In this document: positions 1-6,590 of the stretch, piece by piece | Layout of the letters: every line of letters begins with the position of its first letter | How positions within the stretch are numbered: position 1 is the stretch's first letter | NCBI GenBank assembly: GCA_030681145.1 | Contig: JAUXXK010000371.1 | Location: forward strand, 1-7,831 | Reading direction: 5' to 3' | Length of the DNA stretch: 7,831 nucleotides | Source of the DNA: Methanobacteriaceae archaeon | GTDB taxonomy: Archaea > Methanobacteriota > Methanobacteria > Methanobacteriales > Methanobacteriaceae | Notes under the pieces: generated by a model | Seen by the model: only the letters and a program-made list of their open reading frames with translations | What the model was told of the DNA's origin: nothing | The model's database searches: none | Position numbers and translations under genes: made by a program

Positions 1-176
1 AATTAAACCTAGAAAACTATTTTATTATAACCAATTTTATTTTTAGTTTCATTAAGGTTAGAGTTTTTCTAAAAAAACTTGGAATATTTAGTAGAAATAT
101 TATTGAAATAATTGATTATGATATTATAATTATTATAACAATTTCACATTTAAAATTTCACAGTCCCTGTAAAAAT
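1..176. other. AT-rich flank with no recognisable gene
   Basis: This stretch lies downstream of the DNA glycosylase gene and contains no convincing coding frame. It is almost entirely A and T. An AT-only-cored inverted repeat is visible at 62-79 (AGTTTTT, 4-nt loop, AAAAACT), but it has no G-C clamp. Nothing else can be supported. Confidence 0.6.
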
Positions 177-178
177 TT
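153..178 (-). terminator. Weak hairpin overlapping the glycosylase stop codon, possible terminator
   Basis: On the minus strand an imperfect hairpin begins at the stop codon. AAATTT (178-173) can pair with AAATTT (158-153), and ACAG (170-167) with CTGT (163-160) around a GGA loop, with small bulges between. A run of five T lies in its 5' arm, but no T-tract follows it, so it is a poor match to a standard archaeal oligo-T terminator. It is listed only because it sits exactly at the gene end. Confidence 0.22.
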
Positions 179-992
179 ATAATTTTTGGCAGTTAGGGCA
201 GATATAAGAAGATGTACTCCCAGTTTTAATCTTTTCAATAGTGTTACTACACTCAGGGCAAGGTTTTCCCTCATTATAGGCCACTAAAAAGAAATCCTGT
301 TCAAAGCCATTTTGTTGGCCATAGAAATCTTTCTCAAATGCCAATCCTCCTTCATCCAGTGCATTTTTTAAATTTTCAATGATTATAACATGGAGGTTAT
401 CTACTTGGTTAGAATCTAATGTATTGGCCACTTTTTGTGGGTGTATTTTTGCCCTAAATAGAATATCATGGATGTAAACATTCCCTATACCCCCGATTTT
501 CTTCTGGTTTAAGATCAGGTTTTTAATCTGGGAGCGTGCTTTACAAAGTTCTCTAAAGTATTCTTGGGTGAAATTATCATCCAATGGAGAAATTGCAATA
601 TCTTTAGTGGATTTATGTTGACTTAATTCCTGGTCTTGTAAGAGTTCTGCCCGTCCCATCCACCAGAATTTACAGGAAAACCCAGAACCATCCGTGAACT
701 GGAAAAGACATTGATACTCAGAAGGGATATCCTTGCCAGGTCCATAGTAAAGTATGTCAGCACCCATGCCCAGATTCAGGAGTAGATGGTAATCATCAGA
801 TAACTTAATGAATATCCATTTACCTTTATTAAAAGCATTAATTATTTTTTTACCCTTGATTTTTTGAATAAATTCTTCTACAGGTAGATTTAAAGATTTT
901 TCCTGACGAAATTCACTTTTATCAAACTCTTTTGATTGTAGTTCTTTATCCATTTGTCCGGATAGAATTATTAGTTCTGGTAACTCTGCCAT
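177..992 (-). CDS. Fpg/Nei-family DNA glycosylase, divergent subgroup without the N-terminal proline
   Basis: Base-excision repair enzyme family that removes oxidised bases and nicks the abasic site. The 271-residue length is typical. Family features seen: N-terminal helix MAELPE with the catalytic-type Glu3 and Glu6; a Lys58 in a GKW context matching the conserved lysine of the N-terminal sheet; the H2TH region around 155-190 with GIGNVY (Asn171) and IHP; and a C-terminal zinc finger with Cys245, Cys248, Cys265 and Cys268, ending CPNCQKL. The residue after Met is Ala, where canonical Fpg and Nei have the nucleophilic Pro. The zinc-finger Arg five residues before the third Cys is Thr260 here. 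From memory, a bacterial and archaeal subgroup begins MIELPEA and also lacks this Pro, so substrate and lyase activity cannot be assumed to match MutM. The ATG is secure: GGTG (1001-998) lies 5 nt upstream, and an in-frame TAA directly precedes the start. It sits 49 bp behind dapL on the same strand. Confidence 0.88.
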   Translation of the reverse strand: MAELPELIILSGQMDKELQSKEFDKSEFRQEKSLNLPVEEFIQKIKGKKIINAFNKGKWIFIKLSDDYHLLLNLGMGADILYYGPGKDIPSEYQCLFQFTDGSGFSCKFWWMGRAELLQDQELSQHKSTKDIAISPLDDNFTQEYFRELCKARSQIKNLILNQKKIGGIGNVYIHDILFRAKIHPQKVANTLDSNQVDNLHVIIIENLKNALDEGGLAFEKDFYGQQNGFEQDFFLVAYNEGKPCPECSNTIEKIKTGSTSSYICPNCQKL

Positions 993-1041
993 TTAAACAC
1001 CACAATTTCTTTAAAACAATATCTGCTTAAATTCGTCAATA

Positions 1042-2289
1042 TTAAAATACAAATTCATGCATGGTCAATCTTTTTTTAACTTCATTTAATATCCTATCTT
1101 CCTCTTCCAATGAAATTTCTCCATTTTTAAAGGCTTCAAAACATGCAGCAAGGCGTATGTATGATCCGGCATCATCCCAGGGGACTGTTGAAATCAGGTT
1201 TTCTTTAATTAAATACTGGGAAAAATCCTCTGCACTTTTAAAACTCACACCATCTCTAATGCCTATGGGGGCCTTGATGTAGAGATAAAATGTTCCACCA
1301 GGCATTTTTGCATTAAAACCTAGTTCTTTGAGTATCTCAACCATCTTGGATAATCTTCTTTCATATTTTTTCCTAATATTCTCAGTTATTTCCGGGTGTC
1401 TTAGACAATGAATACCTGCTTTTTGAATAGGTATGAATTGTCCACTATCAAAATTATCTTTAACCGCAGCAAACCCATTGACTATTAGTTGATTTCCAGC
1501 TAAAAATGCCAGACGCCAGCCAGTCATATTATAAGCTTTTGAAAAACTGTGAATCTCTACACCTACATCTTTTGCACCTTTAATTGAAAGGAAAGATAAT
1601 GGTTTATCACCATAAGTTAAAGCACCATAGGCTGCATCCTGTACCACAACCACCTCATTTTCAAAGGCAAAATCAACCACTTCATTATAGAATTTTTTAG
1701 TGGCTTGTGCACCCGTGGGATTGTTAGGATAATTAAGATACATTAACTTGGCTTTTTGGCCTAAGTTTTTGGAAATAGATTCTAAATCTGGAAGAAAGTT
1801 ATTTTCCTCTAGTAATGGTAAATTTTCCACGCTCCCACCGTACCACTGAGTATGGGTGGCAGTAACTGGATAACCTGGAGTAGTCATCAGAGTAATATCC
1901 CCGGGATTTATAAAAGTAGAAGTGATATAGGCCAAAGCAGGCTTGGATCCCATGGAATGGATAACTTCATTAACTGGATCAAGATTTTTAACCCCAAAGA
2001 CATTATCCATGTAAACAGGTATTTCGTTTTTTAATTCCTGTATACCGTTATCAGCATATCCTCTGTTTTCATGAATTCTTGCCTGGGTATTTAAAATATT
2101 GATGGCCATTTCATCTGCCATTTCATCAGGTTCTCCGACTCCCATGTCGATTAATTCTGTTTTTGGAAACTTTGATTTTGCAGATTCTTTAGCTCTTTTA
2201 ATTTTTTCAAATTTATAAATTGCATCATCCTTTCCAAAGGTTTTCCCACCTATTCTATCGGCAAATAAATTCTGAATAAAACTCTCCAT
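1042..2289 (-). CDS. dapL: LL-diaminopimelate aminotransferase (methanogen type)
   Basis: PLP-dependent fold-type I aminotransferase that converts tetrahydrodipicolinate with glutamate directly to LL-diaminopimelate, bypassing the succinylase and acetylase routes to lysine. The product is cytosolic and supplies lysine, which in Methanobacteriales is also a pseudomurein building block. At 415 residues it has the full family length. Motifs seen: Met113-Gly-Ser-Lys in the cofactor phosphate region, NYPNNPTG at 186-193 with Asn190 as the likely PLP-contacting asparagine, Asp218 in QDAAY contacting the pyridine nitrogen, the Schiff-base lysine Lys251 in SFSKAYNMTGWR with Arg259, and the substrate-carboxylate arginine Arg379 in YIRLAACF. 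It closely resembles the Methanothermobacter DapL (MTH52, the DapL2 variant) as I remember it. AGGAG at 2306-2302 lies 12 nt before the ATG, a slightly long spacing, and a good TATA box sits about 55 bp upstream. Other class-I aminotransferase specificities are possible but less likely. Confidence 0.88.
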   Translation of the reverse strand: MESFIQNLFADRIGGKTFGKDDAIYKFEKIKRAKESAKSKFPKTELIDMGVGEPDEMADEMAINILNTQARIHENRGYADNGIQELKNEIPVYMDNVFGVKNLDPVNEVIHSMGSKPALAYITSTFINPGDITLMTTPGYPVTATHTQWYGGSVENLPLLEENNFLPDLESISKNLGQKAKLMYLNYPNNPTGAQATKKFYNEVVDFAFENEVVVVQDAAYGALTYGDKPLSFLSIKGAKDVGVEIHSFSKAYNMTGWRLAFLAGNQLIVNGFAAVKDNFDSGQFIPIQKAGIHCLRHPEITENIRKKYERRLSKMVEILKELGFNAKMPGGTFYLYIKAPIGIRDGVSFKSAEDFSQYLIKENLISTVPWDDAGSYIRLAACFEAFKNGEISLEEEDRILNEVKKRLTMHEFVF

Positions 2290-2301
2290 TTTAACACTTA
2301 A

Positions 2302-2306
2302 CTCCT
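2302..2306 (-). promoter_or_regulatory. Ribosome binding site of dapL
   Basis: AGGAG on the minus strand, 12 nt upstream of the ATG at 2289. The nearby GTG at 2297-2295 is out of frame, which supports the ATG as the start. Confidence 0.55.
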
Positions 2307-2341
2307 AAAATCCTTATTATTTAGTTGATTAGATGTTTTTC

Positions 2342-2349
2342 TTATATAA
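2342..2349 (-). promoter_or_regulatory. TATA box of dapL
   Basis: TTATATAA is a near-consensus archaeal TATA element. Placing transcription start about 25 nt downstream gives a start near 2320 and a leader of roughly 30 nt that contains the AGGAG ribosome binding site. The element is self-complementary, so its strand is assigned from the gene layout. For the divergent plus-strand gene it would give a leader of about 100 nt, which is less likely. Confidence 0.6.
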
Positions 2350-2396
2350 CATTATTAAGAATGATTAATAAACAATAAAAATGAAAAATAGTAATA

Positions 2397-2404
2397 ATAT
2401 TAAA
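2397..2404 (+). promoter_or_regulatory. Possible TATA element of the PUA gene
   Basis: ATATTAAA lies about 70 bp before the TTG start. Transcription would begin near 2425 and give a leader of about 50 nt. The surrounding DNA is so AT-rich that other placements are possible. The AGTTTAAACT sequence at 2436-2445 is too close to the ribosome binding site to serve as the TATA box. Confidence 0.3.
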
Positions 2405-2463
2405 AAGTTCCTATGAGTTAAAAAAACTCTAATAAAGTTTAAACTGAATTATTAATTAATAAA

Positions 2464-2468
2464 AGGTG
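2464..2468 (+). promoter_or_regulatory. Ribosome binding site deciding the TTG start of the PUA gene
   Basis: AGGTG with a 5-nt spacer to the TTG at 2474. GGTG is the core complementary to the 3' end of archaeal 16S rRNA. The position supports translation from TTG rather than from an internal ATG. Confidence 0.7.
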
Positions 2469-2473
2469 TTAAA

Positions 2474-2950
2474 TTGAAGATCAAAAAAAGATATCATCTT
2501 CAGAAAAAGAAATTAAAACAAATAACCCGTGAACTGGGTGATTATGCCATACTTTTACCTTCTCAAGCAACAATAGAGATGTTGGAAGCAGAACCTTATC
2601 CCATGGTACTGGTTGATGGCCAGCCCCACATTATGCTGGTGGATGATAAACCATTCCCTACTCTGAAAGCTGCCTTAACAATGGATATTAAATCCAAGTA
2701 TGTGGTGGTGGATATGGGTGCGGTAAGATTCATGGCCAACGGAGCCGATGTTATGAGTCCGGGTATTGTAGATGCAGATCCGGAACTGGTAAAAGGTGAT
2801 GTGGTAGTAGTAGTGGATGAAACTCACCGTAAACCTCTTGCAGTAGGAATATCATTGATTGATGGTCCTGAAATGGTAGAAAATGATAAAGGAAAAGCAG
2901 TTAAGACCATTCATTTTATTGGTGATCCTATATGGGATATGGAACCCTGA
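2474..2950 (+). CDS. PUA-domain RNA-binding protein, archaeal MCT-1/Tma20-like
   Basis: Small (158 residues) basic-to-acidic protein with a two-part layout. A lysine-rich N-terminal domain (about 1-72; first 15 residues very rich in Lys) matches the pre-PUA domain of archaeal MCT-1-like proteins. A C-terminal PUA domain spans about 74-150, with the diagnostic stretch from VVVDMGAVRF through ANGADVMSPGI (77-98) and KGDVVVVVDE (108-116). Eukaryotic relatives MCTS1/Tma20 act with DENR, and the fused form is eIF2D; they bind the small ribosomal subunit and take part in recycling and re-initiation. An archaeal role at the ribosome or on tRNA is inferred, not shown. The start is TTG, chosen because AGGTG (2464-2468) lies 5 nt upstream and no in-frame ATG fits. 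arfB follows 56 bp later on the same strand. Other PUA proteins (TGT, pseudouridine synthase or NIP7-like) are excluded by size and lack of a catalytic domain. Confidence 0.82.
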   Translation: MKIKKRYHLQKKKLKQITRELGDYAILLPSQATIEMLEAEPYPMVLVDGQPHIMLVDDKPFPTLKAALTMDIKSKYVVVDMGAVRFMANGADVMSPGIVDADPELVKGDVVVVVDETHRKPLAVGISLIDGPEMVENDKGKAVKTIHFIGDPIWDMEP

Positions 2951-2996
2951 TTTTATTTATTATTTAGCTAACTTAATAATTATTCATAATATAAAT

Positions 2997-3002
2997 GGTG
3001 AT
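2997..3002 (+). promoter_or_regulatory. Ribosome binding site deciding the TTG start of arfB
   Basis: GGTGAT is a full six-base match to the archaeal anti-Shine-Dalgarno sequence (AUCACC) and lies 4 nt before the TTG at 3007. The resulting N-terminus MVQLRYESGN lines up with the start I recall for the Methanocaldococcus ArfB protein. Confidence 0.75.
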
Positions 3003-3006
3003 TTAA

Positions 3007-3720
3007 TTGGTACAGCTTCGCTATGAATCAGGAAATATAATTTCTCCAGAGGTACATCAAATAGGAATATTAGCTCTAGGATCTCATCTGGAAAATCACG
3101 GGGCGGCCTTGCCTATAGATACCGATGCCAAAATTGCTTCTTACCTTGCATTGGAGGCATCTTTTCAGACCGGAGCCCGTTTTTTAGGAGTTTTATATGC
3201 AGCAACAGAGTTTCCATATGTCCCTCATGGAATACATATTCCAGTAGAGGAACTGGTGGAAAAAAGATTAAAACCCACACTCAAATCTGCGAAAAAATGT
3301 CTAAAAATTAATAAAGTAGTTATTGTGAACGGCCATGGAGGAAATACCCAAGTTAAAGATTATTTAAAGAGCCTAGAAGAAGAACTAGAACTTGAAATAG
3401 TTTTCAATAATAAAATCGTGGAAATAGAAGGTCCGCACGCAGGATCAGGTGAAATATCTATTGGTATGATTTTAGGCCTTGTTGATGATAGGAAACTTAA
3501 AGAACATTGTAATGTCCAAAAATATGAAGAAGTGGGTATGGTAGGCTTTACCGAGGCTCGTGAAAAAGATGAAGGTATAGATCAAGGGGCCTGTCTTTTA
3601 GAAAAAGAAGGAATACTCGTGGATCCTGTTTTAGGCCAGAGTTTAATTGATAAGGCTCTAAGAAGTATTGAAAAAGATGTTAAAGGATTAATTGAAGAGG
3701 AAGAAGAAGATTATTATTAA
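3007..3720 (+). CDS. arfB: 2-amino-5-formylamino-6-ribosylaminopyrimidin-4(3H)-one 5'-monophosphate deformylase
   Basis: Creatininase-family metal hydrolase that removes formate from the FAPy nucleotide made from GTP by ArfA. The resulting diaminopyrimidine is the common precursor of riboflavin and of the deazaflavin part of coenzyme F420. The enzyme is cytosolic. At 237 residues it has the usual length. Residues seen: Glu29-Asn-His31 in the ENHG motif and Asp40 in PIDTD, which match the E-x-H...D metal-ligand spacing of creatininase; His110 in NGHGGN; and His144 and Glu149 in GPHAGSGE. The N-terminal sequence and the GMVGFTEARE segment (177-186) resemble MJ0116 (ArfB), which separates it from true creatininase and from mycofactocin-type family members. 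The C-terminus ends in an acidic run (EEEEEDYY). It starts with TTG behind GGTGAT and lies 56 bp after the PUA gene with no obvious terminator between, so co-transcription is likely. A strong terminator follows directly. Confidence 0.88.
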   Translation: MVQLRYESGNIISPEVHQIGILALGSHLENHGAALPIDTDAKIASYLALEASFQTGARFLGVLYAATEFPYVPHGIHIPVEELVEKRLKPTLKSAKKCLKINKVVIVNGHGGNTQVKDYLKSLEEELELEIVFNNKIVEIEGPHAGSGEISIGMILGLVDDRKLKEHCNVQKYEEVGMVGFTEAREKDEGIDQGACLLEKEGILVDPVLGQSLIDKALRSIEKDVKGLIEEEEEDYY

Positions 3721-3781
3721 AAAAGAGGCCATAATAGTTGGCCTTTTTACTTTACATTTCCTTTTAATATCTATTTTTTTT
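3721..3781 (+). terminator. Terminator of arfB: hairpin and T-tracts
   Basis: Directly after the arfB stop, AGGCC (3726-3730) pairs with GGCCT (3740-3744) around a 9-nt loop. The flanking AAAA (3721-3724) pairs with TTTT (3745-3748) across a bulged G. T-rich sequence continues, ending in eight T at 3774-3781. A hairpin followed by oligo-T at the end of an operon is a convincing terminator, and the T-tracts alone fit archaeal termination. Confidence 0.75.
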
Positions 3782-3908
3782 AAATGATTAATAATGAGCC
3801 AAGAATGATAATTAAAGTATCTAATTGCTTATTTTAAAATAAATTTTGAAACTGAATTTAAAAAGAATATTGCTAATTATTTTGAAACTTATTCCTATTA
3901 TTAATAAT
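3782..3908. other. AT-rich spacer with a short direct repeat and a TATA-like element
   Basis: No coding frame is supported. The 11-mer ATTTTGAAACT occurs at 3843-3853 and 3879-3889, and ATTGCT occurs upstream of each copy. TTTAAAAA at 3857-3864 could serve as a TATA element with a plus-strand start near 3885-3890, just before the structured segment at 3909. Given the base composition, this promoter reading is weak. Confidence 0.3.
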
Positions 3909-4023
3909 CTCAAGGGAAGTAGAAGGTGATAAAATTGGACACCTTTACAACCTCTACTATCTTGAGGGGGAATAAATCCCCAGTATAATGATATATTCCA
4001 CCAGATAATATCATTTTGCTTTT
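3909..4023 (+). ncRNA. Candidate structured RNA: three adjacent hairpins and a T-rich end
   Basis: Three inverted repeats stand in a row in the convergent spacer. The first is a long interrupted helix: CTCAAG (3909-3914) with CTTGAG (3961-3966), AGTAGA (3918-3923) with TCTACT (3953-3958), and AGGTG (3924-3928) with CACCT (3940-3944). It has an 11-nt apical loop and an 8-nt bulge at 3945-3952. The second abuts it: GGGG (3967-3970) with CCCC (3978-3981), 7-nt loop. The third is AATGATAT (3987-3994) with ATATCATT (4008-4015), 13-nt loop, leading into TTTTGCTTTT (4014-4023). The plus strand is slightly favoured because it adds a G-U pair (3915-3960) and ends in a T-rich tract. It may be a small RNA, a 3' UTR structure of the helicase transcript on the minus strand, or an elaborate convergent terminator. 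I do not recognise a known RNA family. Confidence 0.35.
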
Positions 4024-4066
4024 AGTATAATGTGAATATATTAATAAAAGTAAATCTACCCTAAAA

Positions 4067-6574
4067 TTAACCTCTTTCAATGGCCTTAATAACACGGGAA
4101 CATTCCGTAGCTTTTTTATGATAATGTAAGGCTTGGGCAATTCTGCGGGTGGCCTCCAGCATTCTAACAAGTGCATCCAACCAGGAAAATATATCCCCGG
4201 GGTAGGCGTGTATCTGATATTTTTTAAGAAGTTTTTTAGTGATATCCACTGGATCTTGCTTTTTAAGACGTTGTTTAACAATATATGAGGATAATTCTTT
4301 TTGCAAGCAGTCACAAAATGGCCTATCCTTACATTTACATGATAAAAAGTCTATCTGTATTTTTAAAACTGCATCCTGGAAGTTAGGATCTAATTTAACC
4401 AAATTTTCTCCAGTAGATATAATATCCAGAGTGGAATCAGCGAATAATCTGGTGGAAAAATGGGCTTTAAGAGCCCTGCTTAGCTGTTGATGCAATCTAC
4501 TGGAAAGATATGCACTCTCAAATGGTTCTAGAGATAATGCAATGTCTAGTGGGGTTTTTTTAGATTTTTTCTTTAAATGTCTTTTAATATATTCTGCCTC
4601 TTCTGATTGTAAAAAAGACATTGATACCGCTTTACCATAATTAGTGGCTCGTATATCACCATGATCTTCCAAGACAAAACCATATGATTCTATAGTGCTA
4701 AGGCCATTTAAGGCATCCACCGGAATATTCATCCCTTTATATAATTTAGAAAGCTGTGATGTATTAGAAATAGAATTAGAACATACATCAGCCAGTATTT
4801 GTTCAAGAGTATCATCTTCTGAATATTGGACATGTACCGGATCCACATCACTTTCTAGTAGTTCCAGAGCCATTGATTCCTCACTCTCATTGTCATAAGT
4901 TGAACCAATCTCAGGTAACAAATAAACTACCCCCCGGTCGTGATAGGATGGTCTTCCAGCCCGACCCAACATTTGAGAAAATTCATTAGGAGTAATCCAT
5001 TTATTGCCCATTGTAAGGGTTTCAAATATTACTTGAGATGCTGGAAAATCCACACCAGCAGCAAGGGCGGCGGTTGTGACCACTACTGATACATCTTGTC
5101 TGGCGAAAGCCTTTTCTATTTTTTCTTTATGGGCATATGATAACCCAGCATGGTAGGCCGAAGATTTTACCTGGTTTCTGGTTAAATAATCAGAAATTAA
5201 GTGAGTTTTTCTCCGGGAGTTAGTGAAAACTATGGTTTGGCCGTGGAAGCCTTTTTTGGATTTATTCCTAAATTCTAGGCGTGAAAATCGTGCAATGAGG
5301 CTCCTTTTATCCTCTTCACTTCTAGTAAATACCAGATGTCTCTCCAGAGGTACCGGTCGGCGATCATACTCCACTAGTTTTAATTTAAATTCACCAGCAA
5401 TTTCCTTAGGATTTTGGACTGTGGCTGATAAGCCAATAAGTTGTAAATCTGGGAAAAGGTTTTTAAGTCTTTTAATAAGTCCATTTAAACGAGGACCACG
5501 TTCATCATCATCAAGAGTGTGTATCTCATCAATAACCACTGTTCCCAGATCTTTTATAAGATGAGATTTACCAGCACGGAGCATAAAGTCCAGACCTTCA
5601 TAGGTGGCCACCACAATATCGGCCTCTTTAATATCATCGTCTGGTATTTTTATTTCTTCTCTAGCCCTTATACGGCTCATACCTACCTTAATAGTTGTTT
5701 TAAGTCCCAGCTTTGAATATCTATTTTTAAAGTCTCTGTATTTTTGATTGGCCAGTGCCACTAATGGGGTGAGAAATATAAATTTTTTACCCTTCATCGC
5801 CCGTGGTATGCCTGCCAACTCCCCTATAAGAGTTTTTCCACTGGCAGTAGCAGATACCACCAGTAAACTATTGCCCTCTAAAACACCATTTTCATGGGCA
5901 AGATACTGTACTGGAAGAAGATTTTTACTGCCATGGGCTTTGAGAATGGTTTTGAAGTTATAGGGGATGTCCAACTTATCCACACTAATTTTAGGAATAT
6001 CTTTATCATTGGAACTTGTTATTTTATCAAAAAGAGTGAGTCCTGAGTTTTTAACCGGGTCAAAGTTAGGGTTCAGTACTTTCAGTACTTGATCCAGGTC
6101 TCCGGTTTTGTCCAGTATTCTTTTAAAGTTTTTAAAGGTTTTTTTATCAATTCCACGATAATTTAATTCCCTTTTAATCACTTCTTCTGCACATACCCTA
6201 CAAATTCTTTGTTCATGATAATTGAAAGATGATTTAGAATTGATAATAGTTATATCTCCGTCCATGGTGCAGTGTTGGCAGATAATGGTTCGGCGATACT
6301 TAATACTTAAAGAATCCAGAAACTCTTCCGTTTCTTGGTCCCGGTCAATGAGAAAAACAGCTTGTTTTCTAAAAAGTTTCACTGCTTCAGCTGGGGGTAA
6401 TAACTCCTCTTTATCTGTTTTAACCACAAATTTGTGGATTTTAGGGCCATTAGGAGTTTGTTTGAATTTGATATAGCCTTGAAATTCTGGTTTTCTTCGA
6501 GAATTTAAAGCCCCTTTAGGACTTCCTATGGGAAAAACTTCCAGAATTTTCTTTTTTCTTTTTAAAATAATCAT
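4067..6574 (-). CDS. Archaea-specific Ski2-like SF2 helicase with zinc-finger N-terminus (ASH-Ski2-like)
   Basis: Large ATP-dependent nucleic-acid helicase. Residue numbers count from an alternative TTG at 6583 (838 residues); subtract 3 for the preferred ATG at 6574. An N-terminal domain carries a four-cysteine site (CQHC 102-105, CRVC 128-131). The SF2 core follows: Q-motif-like Gln226, Walker A SATASGKT 244-251, TPLVALANQ 272-280, DEIH 352-355, SAT 386-388, IVFTNSRR 451-458, TTAALAAGVDFP 503-514 and QMLGRAGRP 537-545. The C-terminal part is helical and has a second cysteine cluster (Cys749, 751, 757, 759). DEIH and the core order fit the Ski2/Hel308 group. The N-terminal zinc site fits archaeal ASH-Ski2, reported to work with aRNase J and the exosome in RNA processing; Hel308-like DNA repair is the alternative. 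The TTG has no ribosome binding site, and the likely transcription start (near 6584) falls on it, so the ATG with a leader of about 10 nt is preferred. It converges with arfB. Confidence 0.85.
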   Translation of the reverse strand: MIILKRKKKILEVFPIGSPKGALNSRRKPEFQGYIKFKQTPNGPKIHKFVVKTDKEELLPPAEAVKLFRKQAVFLIDRDQETEEFLDSLSIKYRRTIICQHCTMDGDITIINSKSSFNYHEQRICRVCAEEVIKRELNYRGIDKKTFKNFKRILDKTGDLDQVLKVLNPNFDPVKNSGLTLFDKITSSNDKDIPKISVDKLDIPYNFKTILKAHGSKNLLPVQYLAHENGVLEGNSLLVVSATASGKTLIGELAGIPRAMKGKKFIFLTPLVALANQKYRDFKNRYSKLGLKTTIKVGMSRIRAREEIKIPDDDIKEADIVVATYEGLDFMLRAGKSHLIKDLGTVVIDEIHTLDDDERGPRLNGLIKRLKNLFPDLQLIGLSATVQNPKEIAGEFKLKLVEYDRRPVPLERHLVFTRSEEDKRSLIARFSRLEFRNKSKKGFHGQTIVFTNSRRKTHLISDYLTRNQVKSSAYHAGLSYAHKEKIEKAFARQDVSVVVTTAALAAGVDFPASQVIFETLTMGNKWITPNEFSQMLGRAGRPSYHDRGVVYLLPEIGSTYDNESEESMALELLESDVDPVHVQYSEDDTLEQILADVCSNSISNTSQLSKLYKGMNIPVDALNGLSTIESYGFVLEDHGDIRATNYGKAVSMSFLQSEEAEYIKRHLKKKSKKTPLDIALSLEPFESAYLSSRLHQQLSRALKAHFSTRLFADSTLDIISTGENLVKLDPNFQDAVLKIQIDFLSCKCKDRPFCDCLQKELSSYIVKQRLKKQDPVDITKKLLKKYQIHAYPGDIFSWLDALVRMLEATRRIAQALHYHKKATECSRVIKAIERG

Positions 6575-6590
6575 TTTACTCAAGATAGAT

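Noticed and set aside
57..79. Inverted repeat and an AAAAACTCTAA word shared with 2422-2432
   Set aside because: An 11-base AT-rich word occurring twice in this base composition can arise by chance, and the two places have no common gene context.
3909..3966. Possible tRNA or other known small RNA
   Set aside because: No T-loop, D-loop or anticodon arm can be drawn on either strand, and the stem layout does not match a riboswitch I can recognise.
3910..4014. A 34-codon minus-strand reading frame (MILSGGIYHY... to ...FYFP) inside the structured spacer, also the tail of a longer frame overlapping the helicase end
   Set aside because: It has no ribosome binding site, the longer frame is a shadow of the helicase gene, and the inverted repeats explain the base pattern better. 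A decayed gene fragment is still possible but unsupported.
3909..4032. MITE or insertion-sequence remnant
   Set aside because: The inverted repeats are internal stems rather than matching ends, and no target-site duplication or transposase fragment is visible beyond a 9-bp repeat that brackets only one hairpin.
6575..6583. TTG at 6583 as the helicase start
   Set aside because: It lacks a ribosome binding site and would coincide with the predicted transcription start, so the ATG at 6574 is preferred, though a leaderless TTG start cannot be excluded.
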